DNA of 64,000 nt, taken from the NCBI GenBank assembly GCA_020048985.1, contig JAIFLR010000021.1:1-64000 (forward strand). The letters are read 5' to 3'. A program made the translations under genes and the position numbers. This DNA comes from Halobacteriovorax sp. (GTDB taxonomy: Bacteria > Bdellovibrionota > Bacteriovoracia > Bacteriovoracales > Bacteriovoracaceae). Shown here piece by piece: positions 17,715-26,310 of the stretch. Positions within the stretch are counted from its first letter, which is position 1. Each line of letters opens with the position of its first letter. The notes beneath the pieces were generated by a model that made no database searches, was not told where the DNA came from, and worked only from the letters and a program-made list of their open reading frames with translations.

Positions 17715-19145
17715 AACTAATTTAACTAACTTGCCATGTAGCTCTAATATCTTTGGCAGGTATTTACTCTCTTTCATTTCACGGTTTGTCTGTGACATTT
17801 CAATGACGGTTCCGGTCACCATTAACGCTTTTTCTGCTTCATTGTTTTGCAAGTAAGCTGAAGCAAGATTGTAAGCGATGGGTATATTTGTGGGAGAGGC
17901 CTGTAGGGATTTAGTATAAAAGATAATCTCATCTTTGTAATAGCTGGTGGCTTTGTAGGTTTGGACTGAAAAAAAGAGCACGAAGATAGCAAGAGCGTAG
18001 GGAGCATGCTTAAATTTCCATTTAGATAAAAGGCTTAGCCATAAGCAGAGGAAGAAAGGCATGGCCAAGTAGAGGTGCTGCTCACTTACCCAGGTCATAT
18101 TCATGTAGGGCGCCGGAACAATTCCGAAAAATGGCGTCATCATTAGATAACCGGCCAGTAGACATTGACCCACAAGGTTTCCCCAGTTGGCCAAAAGCAT
18201 GACGATTAAAAAGAGTAAGTGAATGCCGTCTGTCAGTCCAATTTCTTGAGGTGCCTGACCTTTAACTGGATAGCTTTCCATTGGGAGAGCGACTTGCCAA
18301 AAATAGTAGTGAGAAGTTTTTAAAAAAGAAACCACGCCACCTTTAAATTTATTATGTTCCTCAGGCTTTGGTTGAGGTTTCTCTCTTCGTATTCTCGGTG
18401 CGGGCGCAACTGCTTCAGTCTTCTCACTTATCCCTGATACAAAACTTTTACTTTCAAGTTGAGTCACCCCAATGGCAGTAACCGGGCTTTTTAAGACTTT
18501 GTAAGTCGAATACCCACTCATAAGGAGAATAGGAAGCACCCATAGGCTTGCCTTGGGTCCGGCTTTTTTAAAGACATAAAAGCCAAATAAAGCGGCCAGT
18601 GGCAAAGATGCTGATTTAGAAATAATGGAAAGAGCAAAACACATCCAAGAGATCACGTAACATTTTTTATTATCCAAAGCCTTCAGAAGAGCAAGAAAAG
18701 AGAGAATGGCGAAAGTAAAACACAGGAGTGTTTTAAGCTGAACCATCCAGCTTACAGAAATGACGTTAGAAGGATGAATGAGAAACAGGAGAAAGAGAAA
18801 CTTAGGGAAAGGAAGATTAAGTTTTTCAGCTAATTTAAGCAGCAAGTATGAGTTAAAGAAATGAAAGCCGAGATTTAGCAGATGATAATACAAAAACTCA
18901 TAGTGCCAGATGCTAAAAAGAAATTTGTGAACAGAGACACTCAAAGGCCAGGCAAAATTGCTCCATATGGTACTGTAGAGATAATCCCCAACGATCACTT
19001 GATCCCGAAAGAGAAAGTGATGGTCATCAAAGATTGGGGGTCCATTAAGTGACTGCCAGTAGAGGATGGTTGTGAAGACAAAAGAGAGAAGAATCAAAAG
19101 AGACTTAGGGAGTTTACTGATCTTTTCGATTACTGCGTTCATCAA
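17700..19145 (-). CDS. Polytopic membrane protein with C-terminal TPR, TMTC/GT-C-like
   Basis: 481 residues with about ten membrane helices. The N-terminal extracytoplasmic loop contains FDDHHFL near residue 40, resembling the D-D/E motif in the first loop of GT-C glycosyltransferases and TMTC proteins. A proline-rich charged loop lies near residues 240-262. The end carries a TPR-like unit (IAYNLASAYLQNNEAEKALM). The layout matches bacterial TMTC-like proteins, which are presumed lipid-linked-sugar transferases. Activity is not proven for this group. Confidence 0.6.
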   Translation of the reverse strand: MMNAVIEKISKLPKSLLILLSFVFTTILYWQSLNGPPIFDDHHFLFRDQVIVGDYLYSTIWSNFAWPLSVSVHKFLFSIWHYEFLYYHLLNLGFHFFNSYLLLKLAEKLNLPFPKFLFLLFLIHPSNVISVSWMVQLKTLLCFTFAILSFLALLKALDNKKCYVISWMCFALSIISKSASLPLAALFGFYVFKKAGPKASLWVLPILLMSGYSTYKVLKSPVTAIGVTQLESKSFVSGISEKTEAVAPAPRIRREKPQPKPEEHNKFKGGVVSFLKTSHYYFWQVALPMESYPVKGQAPQEIGLTDGIHLLFLIVMLLANWGNLVGQCLLAGYLMMTPFFGIVPAPYMNMTWVSEQHLYLAMPFFLCLWLSLLSKWKFKHAPYALAIFVLFFSVQTYKATSYYKDEIIFYTKSLQASPTNIPIAYNLASAYLQNNEAEKALMVTGTVIEMSQTNREMKESKYLPKILELHGKLVKLVLQKP

Positions 19146-19173
19146 AAAATTTTAACACATAGTTCTTAAAACT

Positions 19174-19199
19174 AAAAACCCACAGTTAGACTGTGGGTT
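19174..19199 (-). terminator. Rho-independent terminator of rpsU
   Basis: Perfect 9-bp stem AACCCACAG/CTGTGGGTT (19177-19185 and 19191-19199) with a 5-base loop. On the minus strand it is followed by a T run. It lies 28 bases after the rpsU stop. Confidence 0.88.
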
Positions 19200-19226
19200 C
19201 TATTTAAGTTCAAAAGAAACTTGGAA

Positions 19227-19469
19227 TTAGAATTTTTTAGAACCGCGAGATTTTGAATCAGTTTTCTTTCTGCGCTTATCAGCAGCTTCAAGCTTAAGTT
19301 TGTTTTTAACTGAAGGTTTTTGATAAGCCTCACGAGCACGATATTCTTTTACGATCCCGTAGGCATCACAAAGTCTTTTAAATTTCTTCAAAGCGCGTTC
19401 AGCACCAAAGCTATCAGAGATATCGATGCGAATTTTGTCTTTTGAGTCTTTTTTTGTATCGTAGGCCAT
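19227..19469 (-). CDS. rpsU: 30S ribosomal protein bS21
   Basis: 80 residues, basic. The core ALKKFKRLCDAYGIVKEYR followed by EAYQKPSVKN is the bS21 signature. The tail is rich in Lys and Arg as usual. The N-terminus is about 12 residues longer than the typical 70-residue protein. bS21 binds near the 3' end of 16S rRNA and supports mRNA recruitment. Ribosome site GAGG precedes the ATG. Monocistronic, with its own terminator. Confidence 0.9.
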   Translation of the reverse strand: MAYDTKKDSKDKIRIDISDSFGAERALKKFKRLCDAYGIVKEYRAREAYQKPSVKNKLKLEAADKRRKKTDSKSRGSKKF

Positions 19470-19553
19470 GAATCCTCGGGGTTAGGTTTTTTGTTGTGTA
19501 AAAAATAGCATAAAGAGTTAAAAAGGCCAGTACATAAAGAAGGGTCGAAGCTT

Positions 19554-20513
19554 TTACAGCTTTAACGAGGCGAGAAATGGGTAATGGTCGGATGGAAGGG
19601 TGTTTTTTTGCTCCATTCGTTTAGGAATGGGTAAAGGTAGACCCGTCGCATTTTTGTAACGGGGAAAATAGCATTCGGAAGGCTCTATCAGGTGAGCAAA
19701 CTTCTCCGAAATGAACAGATAATCAATCTGTTGCACGAACCGATTCCCCCCACGGTTGAAGTAAATGTAGCTGAAGCGGTCTTCTTCAGGAATATTGGCC
19801 AGTAGCGCAATGTCTTTGAGATCTGTCTCTTGATAAATCGCCTTAAATTCTTCTTCCGTGTCTTTTTCTCCAGCGTGTCCATTGAAGTCACCCCCCACTA
19901 AAACGGGGACCTGGTGGACCAAAAGCTTCTGGTAAATCTGCAGGAGTCCCTTAACTTCCAGAACTCGGCGCGTTCTTCCCTCAAAATCGGCCTTCCTTAA
20001 ATCCAATTTGGATTTAATATGCACCAAAAGCAGGATCATTTCGATCTTTTCGTTCCGGATGAGATCCAGCCTTAGGACGTCCCGGGAAAACCGTTTGGCC
20101 GGACTCGGAAGGGCAAAATCGATATGGGAATGCAGGGCCAGCTCGTAGGGGAGCGATTTTTTGATTAAATACCCCAAATCAATACCGCGATCGGAATTAG
20201 AGGGGAGAGAGAGTGAAGTATACTCGTCGTTCAGCACAAAACGGGCAAAATTGGCCAAAGATTCATGCCCACCTACCTCGGTCATCATAACGATGTCGGC
20301 ACCCGAATCCCGGATGGTCTGGGCCAGGGAGAGGCACTTATCCTTTGATTTATTGGAAAAGAGGCTGGAGCTCATCAGCTGCCACTTAATTTCAGTTAAG
20401 TCCTCTAGAGAGGTTTGGTCGTGTTTATCCATAAACAAAAACAAGTCCTGAGCATTGAGCACCATGATTTTAAGTAGGGGGGGGCTTTTTACCGGCGTTG
20501 AAACTTGTTCCAT
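19554..20513 (-). CDS. Endonuclease/exonuclease/phosphatase family protein
   Basis: 319 residues spanning one EEP domain. LKIMVLNAQDLF (residues 14-25) supplies the Asn/Asp start, MMTEVGG near residue 76 is the catalytic Glu motif, VGGDFNGHAG is the D-x-N motif, and LPSDHYPF near the C-terminus is the SDH motif. All metal and catalytic residues are therefore present. The substrate could be DNA, a phospholipid or an inositol phosphate. No signal peptide. Its ATG is only 20 bases from the divergent ATG at 20534, so promoters must overlap coding sequence or the start is further in, for example at 20465. Confidence 0.82.
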   Translation of the reverse strand: MEQVSTPVKSPPLLKIMVLNAQDLFLFMDKHDQTSLEDLTEIKWQLMSSSLFSNKSKDKCLSLAQTIRDSGADIVMMTEVGGHESLANFARFVLNDEYTSLSLPSNSDRGIDLGYLIKKSLPYELALHSHIDFALPSPAKRFSRDVLRLDLIRNEKIEMILLLVHIKSKLDLRKADFEGRTRRVLEVKGLLQIYQKLLVHQVPVLVGGDFNGHAGEKDTEEEFKAIYQETDLKDIALLANIPEEDRFSYIYFNRGGNRFVQQIDYLFISEKFAHLIEPSECYFPRYKNATGLPLPIPKRMEQKNTLPSDHYPFLASLKL

Positions 20514-20533
20514 ACAAAAGATAGAATATCTCT

Positions 20534-21097
20534 ATGAACCCAATCAAACAATTCTTCGTTTTAATCATTTCTTTATTCCTCTATCAAATGGTTGAAGCCG
20601 CAGACAGCAAATTCACCTTTGAGCCCCTCGTTGGTATGGAGACGGCGCTTGTCCGTTATCCTGAGCCGGCGAAATATGTGACTCGCGCTATGTATGGGGC
20701 ACGATTCCTTTACGGAATCACTGCTGTGTCTGGCGAGCTTGAGGTGACGGAGTCTCAGTCCAGAAAGGATTATCCGGGAGACGATCAGAAAGTTTTTGAT
20801 AAATCCCAACGTGCATCCCTTGGTATTAGAAGCACCATGGGTCTTGGTCAATATTTTGGCATTTATGGAAGACTTGGTGGACGAGCTTCACAAGGATCAA
20901 CCGAAGTAACTACTGCTGGCGTGACAGAAACTCATGATAATCCTCTTCGTGTCGATCCCTACGCAGGGGCCGGGTTACAATTGGCCTTCTCTTCCAATTT
21001 TGCCCTCAATGCAGGGGTTACTTTGATTCGTAATGGCGAAGATAAATACGACTCACAGTACACACTAGGTCTCACGGCGCAGCTCGGAAAGATGTAG
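20534..21097 (+). CDS. Outer-membrane beta-barrel protein
   Basis: 187 residues with a cleavable signal peptide (about residues 1-22, ending VEA-AD). Alternating amphipathic strands and glycine/aromatic turns follow (ARFLYGITAVSGELEV; YAGAGLQLAF; FALNAGVTLI). The terminal strand QYTLGLTAQLGKM fits an OmpW/OmpA-like small barrel. Function unknown. Divergent from the EEP nuclease. Confidence 0.7.
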   Translation: MNPIKQFFVLIISLFLYQMVEAADSKFTFEPLVGMETALVRYPEPAKYVTRAMYGARFLYGITAVSGELEVTESQSRKDYPGDDQKVFDKSQRASLGIRSTMGLGQYFGIYGRLGGRASQGSTEVTTAGVTETHDNPLRVDPYAGAGLQLAFSSNFALNAGVTLIRNGEDKYDSQYTLGLTAQLGKM

Positions 21098-21126
21098 TTG
21101 AATGGTCAGTCTTTAACGTTTGACCT

Positions 21127-21141
21127 TGGCACTCCGTTTGA
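21127..21141 (+). promoter_or_regulatory. Imperfect sigma54-like promoter upstream of the TRAP operon
   Basis: TGGCAC at 21127-21132, five bases, then TTGA at 21138-21141. The -24 element matches the sigma54 consensus and the spacing is exact, but the -12 element has TTGA where TTGC is expected. It lies 46 bases before the tatT start, which has a strong AAGGAG ribosome site. Confidence 0.25.
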
Positions 21142-21186
21142 AAATTCTTTAAGCTCTTAGGGACATTAATTTCCTAAGGAGTCTCT

Positions 21187-22056
21187 ATGAACCCCATTTT
21201 CAAATTGGTGCCTTTGTTATGCCTTTTGATTGTTTCTTGTGCCAGCCGTGATTCCGGTTGGGAAAAAAATACTGAGTCTGTTTCGCTGAGTAGCTCTGAA
21301 ATTTCAGGCCTAAATAAAGAGGCCATGGAGCTATGGAAGGGCAGAGTTGAGCAAGGAAAGCTTGAAGAAGCTCTCGCTAAATTCAAAGTACTACATTCTG
21401 CAAATCCTAATGACCTTGAAACCCTTGTTTACCTCACGAGAGGTTATTATTTTCTGGCCGATTCCCATCTCCAGAATCCAGATGAGAAGAAAAAGTATTA
21501 TGAATTAGCCGCGAGTTATGGTGAAAAAGCCATGGCAACTAATGCAGGTTTTAAAGAAGATGTTAAATCTGGAAAATCGGTTGAGGACTCCCTTGGGTCT
21601 CTGACAAAAACTGAAGTTCCGGCGATTTATTGGACTGCTGCGAGTTTAGGAAAGTGGTCTAAAATAAGTGGCATCTCAGCACAGCTTAAATACAAAACAA
21701 GAATTAAGGCGATGGTTTCAAGAGTAGAGGCCCTTCAGGCAGATTATTTTTTTGCAGCACCGGCACGTTACTGGGGAGCATTCTATGCACTGGCCCCATC
21801 GTTTGCTGGTGGAGACATCAAGAAAAGTATCATTCATTTTGAAAAATCGCTTAAGATCGCCCCAGAGTATCAAGGTACCAAAGTTCTTATGGCCGACGTC
21901 TATTACACTAAAACTGGTGACAAGAAGTTGTTTGAACAGACATTGAAAGAAGTTCTGAACTCAAAATTTGATAATCATCCGGAAATTGGGCCAGAAAATG
22001 CTCTAGAAAAAAAGAAAGCTCAAAAGCTTCTGGATAATATGGATGAACTTTTTTAA
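21187..22056 (+). CDS. TRAP transporter-associated lipoprotein TatT
   Basis: 289 residues. The lipoprotein signal peptide has lipobox LIVSC at residues 14-18. The mature part is helical and TPR-like (EEALAKFKVLHSANPNDLETLVYL; KSIIHFEKSLKIAPEYQG). This matches the TatT family (Treponema Tp0956), periplasmic trimers that associate with the DctP-type binding protein and may pass hydrophobic ligands. It is the first gene of a four-gene operon, 9 bases before dctP. Confidence 0.85.
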   Translation: MNPIFKLVPLLCLLIVSCASRDSGWEKNTESVSLSSSEISGLNKEAMELWKGRVEQGKLEEALAKFKVLHSANPNDLETLVYLTRGYYFLADSHLQNPDEKKKYYELAASYGEKAMATNAGFKEDVKSGKSVEDSLGSLTKTEVPAIYWTAASLGKWSKISGISAQLKYKTRIKAMVSRVEALQADYFFAAPARYWGAFYALAPSFAGGDIKKSIIHFEKSLKIAPEYQGTKVLMADVYYTKTGDKKLFEQTLKEVLNSKFDNHPEIGPENALEKKKAQKLLDNMDELF

Positions 22057-22065
22057 GGATTTAAT

Positions 22066-23061
22066 ATGAAACTCATAACTCTTCTCTCGCTTTTAATTTG
22101 TTTTAACGTATCAGCTAAAGAGCTCACCATTAAATTTGGAACCATTGCTCCAGCGGGAACTCCCTGGTCTGATTCCTTGGAAGAGATAAAGGTTCGAGTC
22201 GCCAAAGAAAGTAATAACCAAACAAAAATCAAAGTGTTTCTTGGTGGGCAACTGGGGGGAGAGCTTGAAATCCTCCAAAAAATCCGTAGGGGGAATATTG
22301 AGGGCGGAGGTCTCACTTGTGCGGCCATGGCAAGTATTGTTCCTGAACTCGACCTTCTAGAAGTTCCTTATCTTTTTGAGAGTTCAGAAGAAGCAGATTT
22401 CATTTTGGATAACTATCTTCTCGATCCTTTTACCAAATTATTCACGGCCAAAGGTTTTGTGATGGTCACTTGGGCGGAAAACGGTTGGAGAAGTATTGGT
22501 CACAAAACTAAACTTATTAAAACTCCTGCGGATTTAAAGGCAGTAAAAATCCGTTCCCAGGAATCTAAAGTTCACTTGGCTTTCTGGAAAAAGATGCAGG
22601 CCTCTCCAGTCGCTATTGCCATTCCTGAAGTGTTGCCGGCCCTCCAGACTGGAGTGGTTGAAGCTTTTGATAATACGCCTCTCTTTACACTTGCGGCAGA
22701 ATGGCAAACAGCGATTAAGTTTTATACAGTCACAAACCATATCTATCAGCCGGGTGCGATCATTTATTCTAAAAAGTTTTGGGATAAAATTTCTGAGACT
22801 GATAAAAAAGTCTTGATGGGTCCCGGAAATGCTCAAGCTGCTGGCGTTCGGGCCAGTGTGAGAAAATTGGGCAGCAGTTTAGTTGATGTCCTAAAGGAGT
22901 CAGGGGTTACGACTTACACACTTAGTCCTGGTGAAAAGGCTGCCTTCCAAAAAGCTTCTGAAGGCTTGGCGCAACAAGCGGTTAAAGATATTGGTGGAGA
23001 CGCCGCGAAGATTTTCGCTCTTATTCAAGAGGGTAAAAAAGCCTTCAAGGCGAAGAAGTAA
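22066..23061 (+). CDS. dctP: TRAP transporter substrate-binding protein, DctP family
   Basis: 331 residues with a short signal peptide (cleavage after residue 17). The DctP fold is complete: IKFGTIAPAGTPW at the N-terminus, KIKVFLGGQLGGELEILQ near residue 60, and AVKIRSQESKVH near residue 162 with the conserved Arg used to bind a ligand carboxylate. A periplasmic high-affinity receptor for an unknown ligand, handed to DctQ/DctM. Its last base overlaps the dctQ start by one base. Confidence 0.92.
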   Translation: MKLITLLSLLICFNVSAKELTIKFGTIAPAGTPWSDSLEEIKVRVAKESNNQTKIKVFLGGQLGGELEILQKIRRGNIEGGGLTCAAMASIVPELDLLEVPYLFESSEEADFILDNYLLDPFTKLFTAKGFVMVTWAENGWRSIGHKTKLIKTPADLKAVKIRSQESKVHLAFWKKMQASPVAIAIPEVLPALQTGVVEAFDNTPLFTLAAEWQTAIKFYTVTNHIYQPGAIIYSKKFWDKISETDKKVLMGPGNAQAAGVRASVRKLGSSLVDVLKESGVTTYTLSPGEKAAFQKASEGLAQQAVKDIGGDAAKIFALIQEGKKAFKAKK

Positions 23062-23546
23062 TGGATAATATACTTAATCTTCTCACTCGAATCGAGCGAG
23101 TCGCAGCTTCTATTATGGTTGCAATCTTAACCGTGTTTGTTGTTCTTGATGTAGGCTCAAGGGAAATTATGAAAACTGGAATTCCCTGGGCTCAAAAGGG
23201 AGCCGTATACTTAATGATTTGGGCCGGATTTCTAGGAGCAATTCTAGTCACTCACAAGGTGGAACATTTAAGGCCAGAAATTGCAGATAAGTTCTGGACT
23301 GGGAAATTGAAACCTTATTATCTTCGCATTCACAATTTTATCGTCTTCTGTTTCAGCTCTTCCATGGCCTACTACTCGGTTCTTTATGTTCTTGAGTCGC
23401 GTGAGTTTGGCGATAGAAATGTTATTATCGATATGCCGATGTGGTTTTTACAGATGGTTATCCCTTACGCTTTTATCTCAATGAGTCTTCGTTATCTTTA
23501 TTTCATTTTCTCACCTCGTGAGAAAGATCCAGGGGCGGTACACTAA
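23061..23546 (+). CDS. dctQ: TRAP transporter small permease subunit DctQ
   Basis: 161 residues with four predicted helices (about 15-35, 48-68, 92-112, 128-150), the normal size and topology of DctQ. WAQKGAVYLMIWAGFLGA matches the family core. It packs against DctM in the inner membrane. Coupled by one-base overlaps to dctP and dctM. Confidence 0.88.
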   Translation: MDNILNLLTRIERVAASIMVAILTVFVVLDVGSREIMKTGIPWAQKGAVYLMIWAGFLGAILVTHKVEHLRPEIADKFWTGKLKPYYLRIHNFIVFCFSSSMAYYSVLYVLESREFGDRNVIIDMPMWFLQMVIPYAFISMSLRYLYFIFSPREKDPGAVH

Positions 23547-24805
23547 TGTCTACAGGTTTATTAGTTGTTCTCGCTTTAATTTTATCCATTCTTTTCGGGC
23601 TTCCACTATTTGTGATTATGGGGTCACTGGCGACCATTTGTTATCTCACTGTCTCTGATGAAAACATGATGGTGATCATCGGGGATATTTTCTACGCTGC
23701 TGACAAAGAAATTCTCTTGGCCATTCCACTATTCGTGCTGGCCGGTCAAATTATGACGAAAGGGAGTATCTCTCAGCGTTTGATTAATGTCGCCAAATCA
23801 GCAACGGCAGGAATTCCTGGTGGAATGGGGCTTGCCTCTATTTTATCTTGCGCTGTTTTTGCTGCGATTTCTGGTTCCTCTCCAGTCACTCTGATTGCGA
23901 TTGGCTCTTTAATGTATCCGGCACTCTTGCAGGCCGGGTATTCTAAAAAGCTTGCGATGGGAGCACTTTCTACCGGAGGCACACTCGGTATTATTATCCC
24001 TCCCAGCATTCCGATGATTATTTTTGCCATTATGGCCGGGGTGAGTGTCGTTGACCTTTTTAAAGCTGGGATTGGTCCGGGAATAGTTCTGGTGATCGTG
24101 CTTTGTGGTTATATGTACTTTGCTTCACCAAAGAATCAGGAGAGTAAATTCTCATCCAGTGATTTTCTTCATCATCTAAAAAAAGGTGTTCTTTCTTTGA
24201 TGATGCCGATGATTATCTTGGGTGGTATTTATTCGGGCTTCTTTACGGCCACTGAGTCCGCAGCTGTCGCTGTTGTCTATGCCGTGATAGTGGAAGTTTT
24301 TATCCACCGGGAAGTCAGTCCCAAAAAACTTCTGCCAGTATTTTCTGAAACAGCGGAAATGCTTGGAATGCTTTTCTTGATTCTGATACTCGCCGTTAGC
24401 TTGAATAAGTTTATGACTCTTGAGCAGCTTCCTCAGCAGATGGTTGACTGGATGTCGTCGATGATTTCAACCAAACTGGGCTTTCTCATCGCCGTCAACA
24501 TTCTCTTACTGATTGTAGGGTGTTTTATGGATATCATGAGTGCCATTTTGGTCCTGGCGCCCATACTGACTCCGATGGCGATTCATTACGGGATTGATCC
24601 CATTCATTTTGGGATTATTATGATTGTGAATCTTGAGATCGGGTATCTCACTCCACCCATCGGTATAAATCTTTTTGTCGCCTCTGGTATTTTTAAAGAG
24701 CCACTGACGGATGTCATTAAGGCCGTTGTCCCATTTTTATTTGTGATGCTCTTGGGGTTAGCTATCATTACCGCTTTCCCTCAAATATCTCTTTTTCTTC
24801 TTTGA
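23546..24805 (+). CDS. dctM: TRAP transporter large permease subunit DctM
   Basis: 419 residues, about 12 helices. The hairpin region AAISGSSPVTLIAIGSLM near residue 110 and TLGIIIPPSIPMI near residue 150 are DctM/IT-superfamily landmarks, and GYLTPPIGINLFVA near residue 372 is the second repeat's Na+/substrate motif. It performs sodium-driven uptake together with DctP and DctQ. Last gene of the operon; a strong terminator follows. Confidence 0.92.
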   Translation: MSTGLLVVLALILSILFGLPLFVIMGSLATICYLTVSDENMMVIIGDIFYAADKEILLAIPLFVLAGQIMTKGSISQRLINVAKSATAGIPGGMGLASILSCAVFAAISGSSPVTLIAIGSLMYPALLQAGYSKKLAMGALSTGGTLGIIIPPSIPMIIFAIMAGVSVVDLFKAGIGPGIVLVIVLCGYMYFASPKNQESKFSSSDFLHHLKKGVLSLMMPMIILGGIYSGFFTATESAAVAVVYAVIVEVFIHREVSPKKLLPVFSETAEMLGMLFLILILAVSLNKFMTLEQLPQQMVDWMSSMISTKLGFLIAVNILLLIVGCFMDIMSAILVLAPILTPMAIHYGIDPIHFGIIMIVNLEIGYLTPPIGINLFVASGIFKEPLTDVIKAVVPFLFVMLLGLAIITAFPQISLFLL

Positions 24806-24815
24806 TTCATTGGAA

Positions 24816-24844
24816 AGAAGGCCTCTTTAAGAGGCCTTCTTTTT
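24816..24844. terminator. Bidirectional terminator between dctM and the DnaJ-domain gene
   Basis: Perfect 10-bp stem AGAAGGCCTC/GAGGCCTTCT (24816-24825 and 24831-24840) with loop TTTAA and T residues on both strands, stronger on the plus strand. The minus-strand stop codon of the neighbouring gene lies in the loop. Confidence 0.88.
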
Positions 24845-25336
24845 GAGTTCTTCGTAAGCTGAATTGATGGCCTTGGTTTTCTTTTCGGCCAGCACTTTAA
24901 AATCATTTCCCAGAGAGGCCACTTTATCGGGGTGGTTTTGTTTGAGTAGTTCAAAATAGCGTTTTTTTAATTCTTTTTGATTAAGGACCTGGCCGGTAGG
25001 GATTTCAAATATTTCTTCAGCGCTGCTTGTCTGGGCAGGCTTGGGTTTTTTGGGCGGCTCTTCTGACTTGTGCTGTTTATTCTTTTCTTTTTCTTCCCGC
25101 GCCCGGGCCAGTCTTTCTTGATACGAATTTTGTTCGAGCTTGATTTTCTCCTCCGGAGGAGTAATCACTCCAGGGGTGGCGTCAACTTTGGGCTTGTTGT
25201 CTTTATTTACTTTCACCATGAAGTAGAAGGGAAGCTTGATAAAGAGGAAGTAACCCACGAGAAGAAATACGCCAACAGGCAGAAGCTTTCCTCCCGCCGC
25301 TGATAATGTCTTGATGTAATAGTTTAAGATTTCCAT
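24827..25336 (-). CDS. Membrane-anchored J-domain protein
   Basis: 169 residues. One transmembrane segment at about residues 14-36 is followed by a charged, Lys/Glu/Pro-rich linker (40-105). A C-terminal J domain follows (LKKRYFELLKQNHPDKVASL, with the HPD tripeptide near residue 137). This topology resembles DjlA/DjlC-like co-chaperones that recruit DnaK to a membrane client. The stop codon sits inside the terminator loop. Confidence 0.82.
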   Translation of the reverse strand: MEILNYYIKTLSAAGGKLLPVGVFLLVGYFLFIKLPFYFMVKVNKDNKPKVDATPGVITPPEEKIKLEQNSYQERLARAREEKEKNKQHKSEEPPKKPKPAQTSSAEEIFEIPTGQVLNQKELKKRYFELLKQNHPDKVASLGNDFKVLAEKKTKAINSAYEELKKKAS

Positions 25337-25339
25337 TAT

Positions 25340-26095
25340 TTATTTCTTCTTAGGTAAATTCATATATTTGGTTTGAAATCTTTCAAGGCATGAAAGCTTA
25401 ATTCCTGAAGCTCCAGGGCAAATACTGTTCATAAAACGTACATCGTTTAAATGTGCTGCCCGTTCTCGCATTTTATGGTCATCATAATTATGGTCACTGC
25501 CACAAGATTTGGACCTTTTATATTGGACCACATGTTCAGCTTCATGGCGAAGCATTCGGACGTAACTGCAGGGGTCGGCAAGCCAATCTGTTCCATAGGT
25601 AATTGTTTTGTCTGAGTGATTTGTGACAGCAACATCTTTGTCGACTCCGGCAAATTTGAGTTTGTAGCCGTGAAGATCAATTCCCCAGACATATAGGACG
25701 AGTGCTTCTGCTTCTTTTAGTTTTGAGGCTTTTAAAAGTTTGCCAAGTTTTCCCAAAGCTGAAGTCACGACCTGGCTTGAAGGCTGATGATAAAATGCTG
25801 GCGAGGATTTTTTCATTAGGCTAGCTTGCTCAGAGGCAGAGGGGGCATATTCGGTCAGTGAAACCGAGTCGCCTTTCTGATCTACTTCTTTGACTGTTAG
25901 TTTTTTTGTTAGATCTTTGATAGGGCATGAGCGAACAAGTGAACCTAGTTCAGACTCTGTTAGATTGGCCCAAATGTGAACTCGATATTTTTTGGGATCA
26001 TCAACAATGGATTCTTTATTTTTTCTGCACGCAGTGTAATCCAAGCAGTTTTTTAAGACTTGCAGGTCTTCAAGATTTTTTGATTCGTAGTACAA
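25340..26095 (-). CDS. Secreted HExxH-motif protein; signal peptide in another frame (possible frameshift)
   Basis: 251 residues from a TTG start. HEAEH near residue 184, in a helix (YVRMLRHEAEHVVQY), resembles the zinc motif of DUF4157-like metallopeptidases. Five cysteines in the C-terminal half suit a secreted protein. No signal peptide is in frame. However, an ATG at 26165 in a different frame encodes a textbook one (MKLLLVLIFIFTFQVRA), and that frame stops at about 26070. A one-base indel around 26100-26125, either natural or a sequencing error, would join the two. The substrate is unknown. Confidence 0.6.
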   Translation of the reverse strand: MYYESKNLEDLQVLKNCLDYTACRKNKESIVDDPKKYRVHIWANLTESELGSLVRSCPIKDLTKKLTVKEVDQKGDSVSLTEYAPSASEQASLMKKSSPAFYHQPSSQVVTSALGKLGKLLKASKLKEAEALVLYVWGIDLHGYKLKFAGVDKDVAVTNHSDKTITYGTDWLADPCSYVRMLRHEAEHVVQYKRSKSCGSDHNYDDHKMRERAAHLNDVRFMNSICPGASGIKLSCLERFQTKYMNLPKKK

Positions 26096-26147
26096 GTAGT
26101 ACTTTACAAATCTCGGCTCGGACCTGAAAAGTGAAAATAAAAATTAG

Positions 26148-26174
26148 GACTAAAAGAAGTTTCATCTTTTAGTC
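26148..26174 (-). promoter_or_regulatory. Hairpin covering the alternative ATG of the HExxH gene
   Basis: Perfect 10-bp inverted repeat GACTAAAAGA/TCTTTTAGTC with a 7-base loop. On the minus strand the ATG at 26165 begins at the end of the first arm and a T-rich stretch follows. It could be a weak terminator for the small gene at 26186-26290 or a structure that masks the start codon. Confidence 0.35.
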
Positions 26175-26185
26175 TTATCGGCATG

Positions 26186-26290
26186 TTACATGATGAAATT
26201 GAGGGGAATTCCTACGGCGAAAACTACCGCTAAAAGGATAGCGCTACCGACGAGAACTGAGGCCATGATTTTATAAGGAATACCAAACAT
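26186..26290 (-). CDS. 34-residue single-span membrane protein
   Basis: ATG at 26290 is preceded by a strong AGGAG ribosome site 6 bases away. The ORF encodes MFGIPYKIMASVLV, continues as a hydrophobic helix through about residue 28, and ends NFIM. One membrane span with almost no soluble part suggests a small membrane regulator or subunit. It lies 20 bases downstream of the rhodanese gene on the same strand, so it is probably co-transcribed with the cysE-rhodanese pair. No family recognised. Confidence 0.6.
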   Translation of the reverse strand: MFGIPYKIMASVLVGSAILLAVVFAVGIPLNFIM

Positions 26291-26310
26291 AATAATCTCC
26301 TGAACTTATT

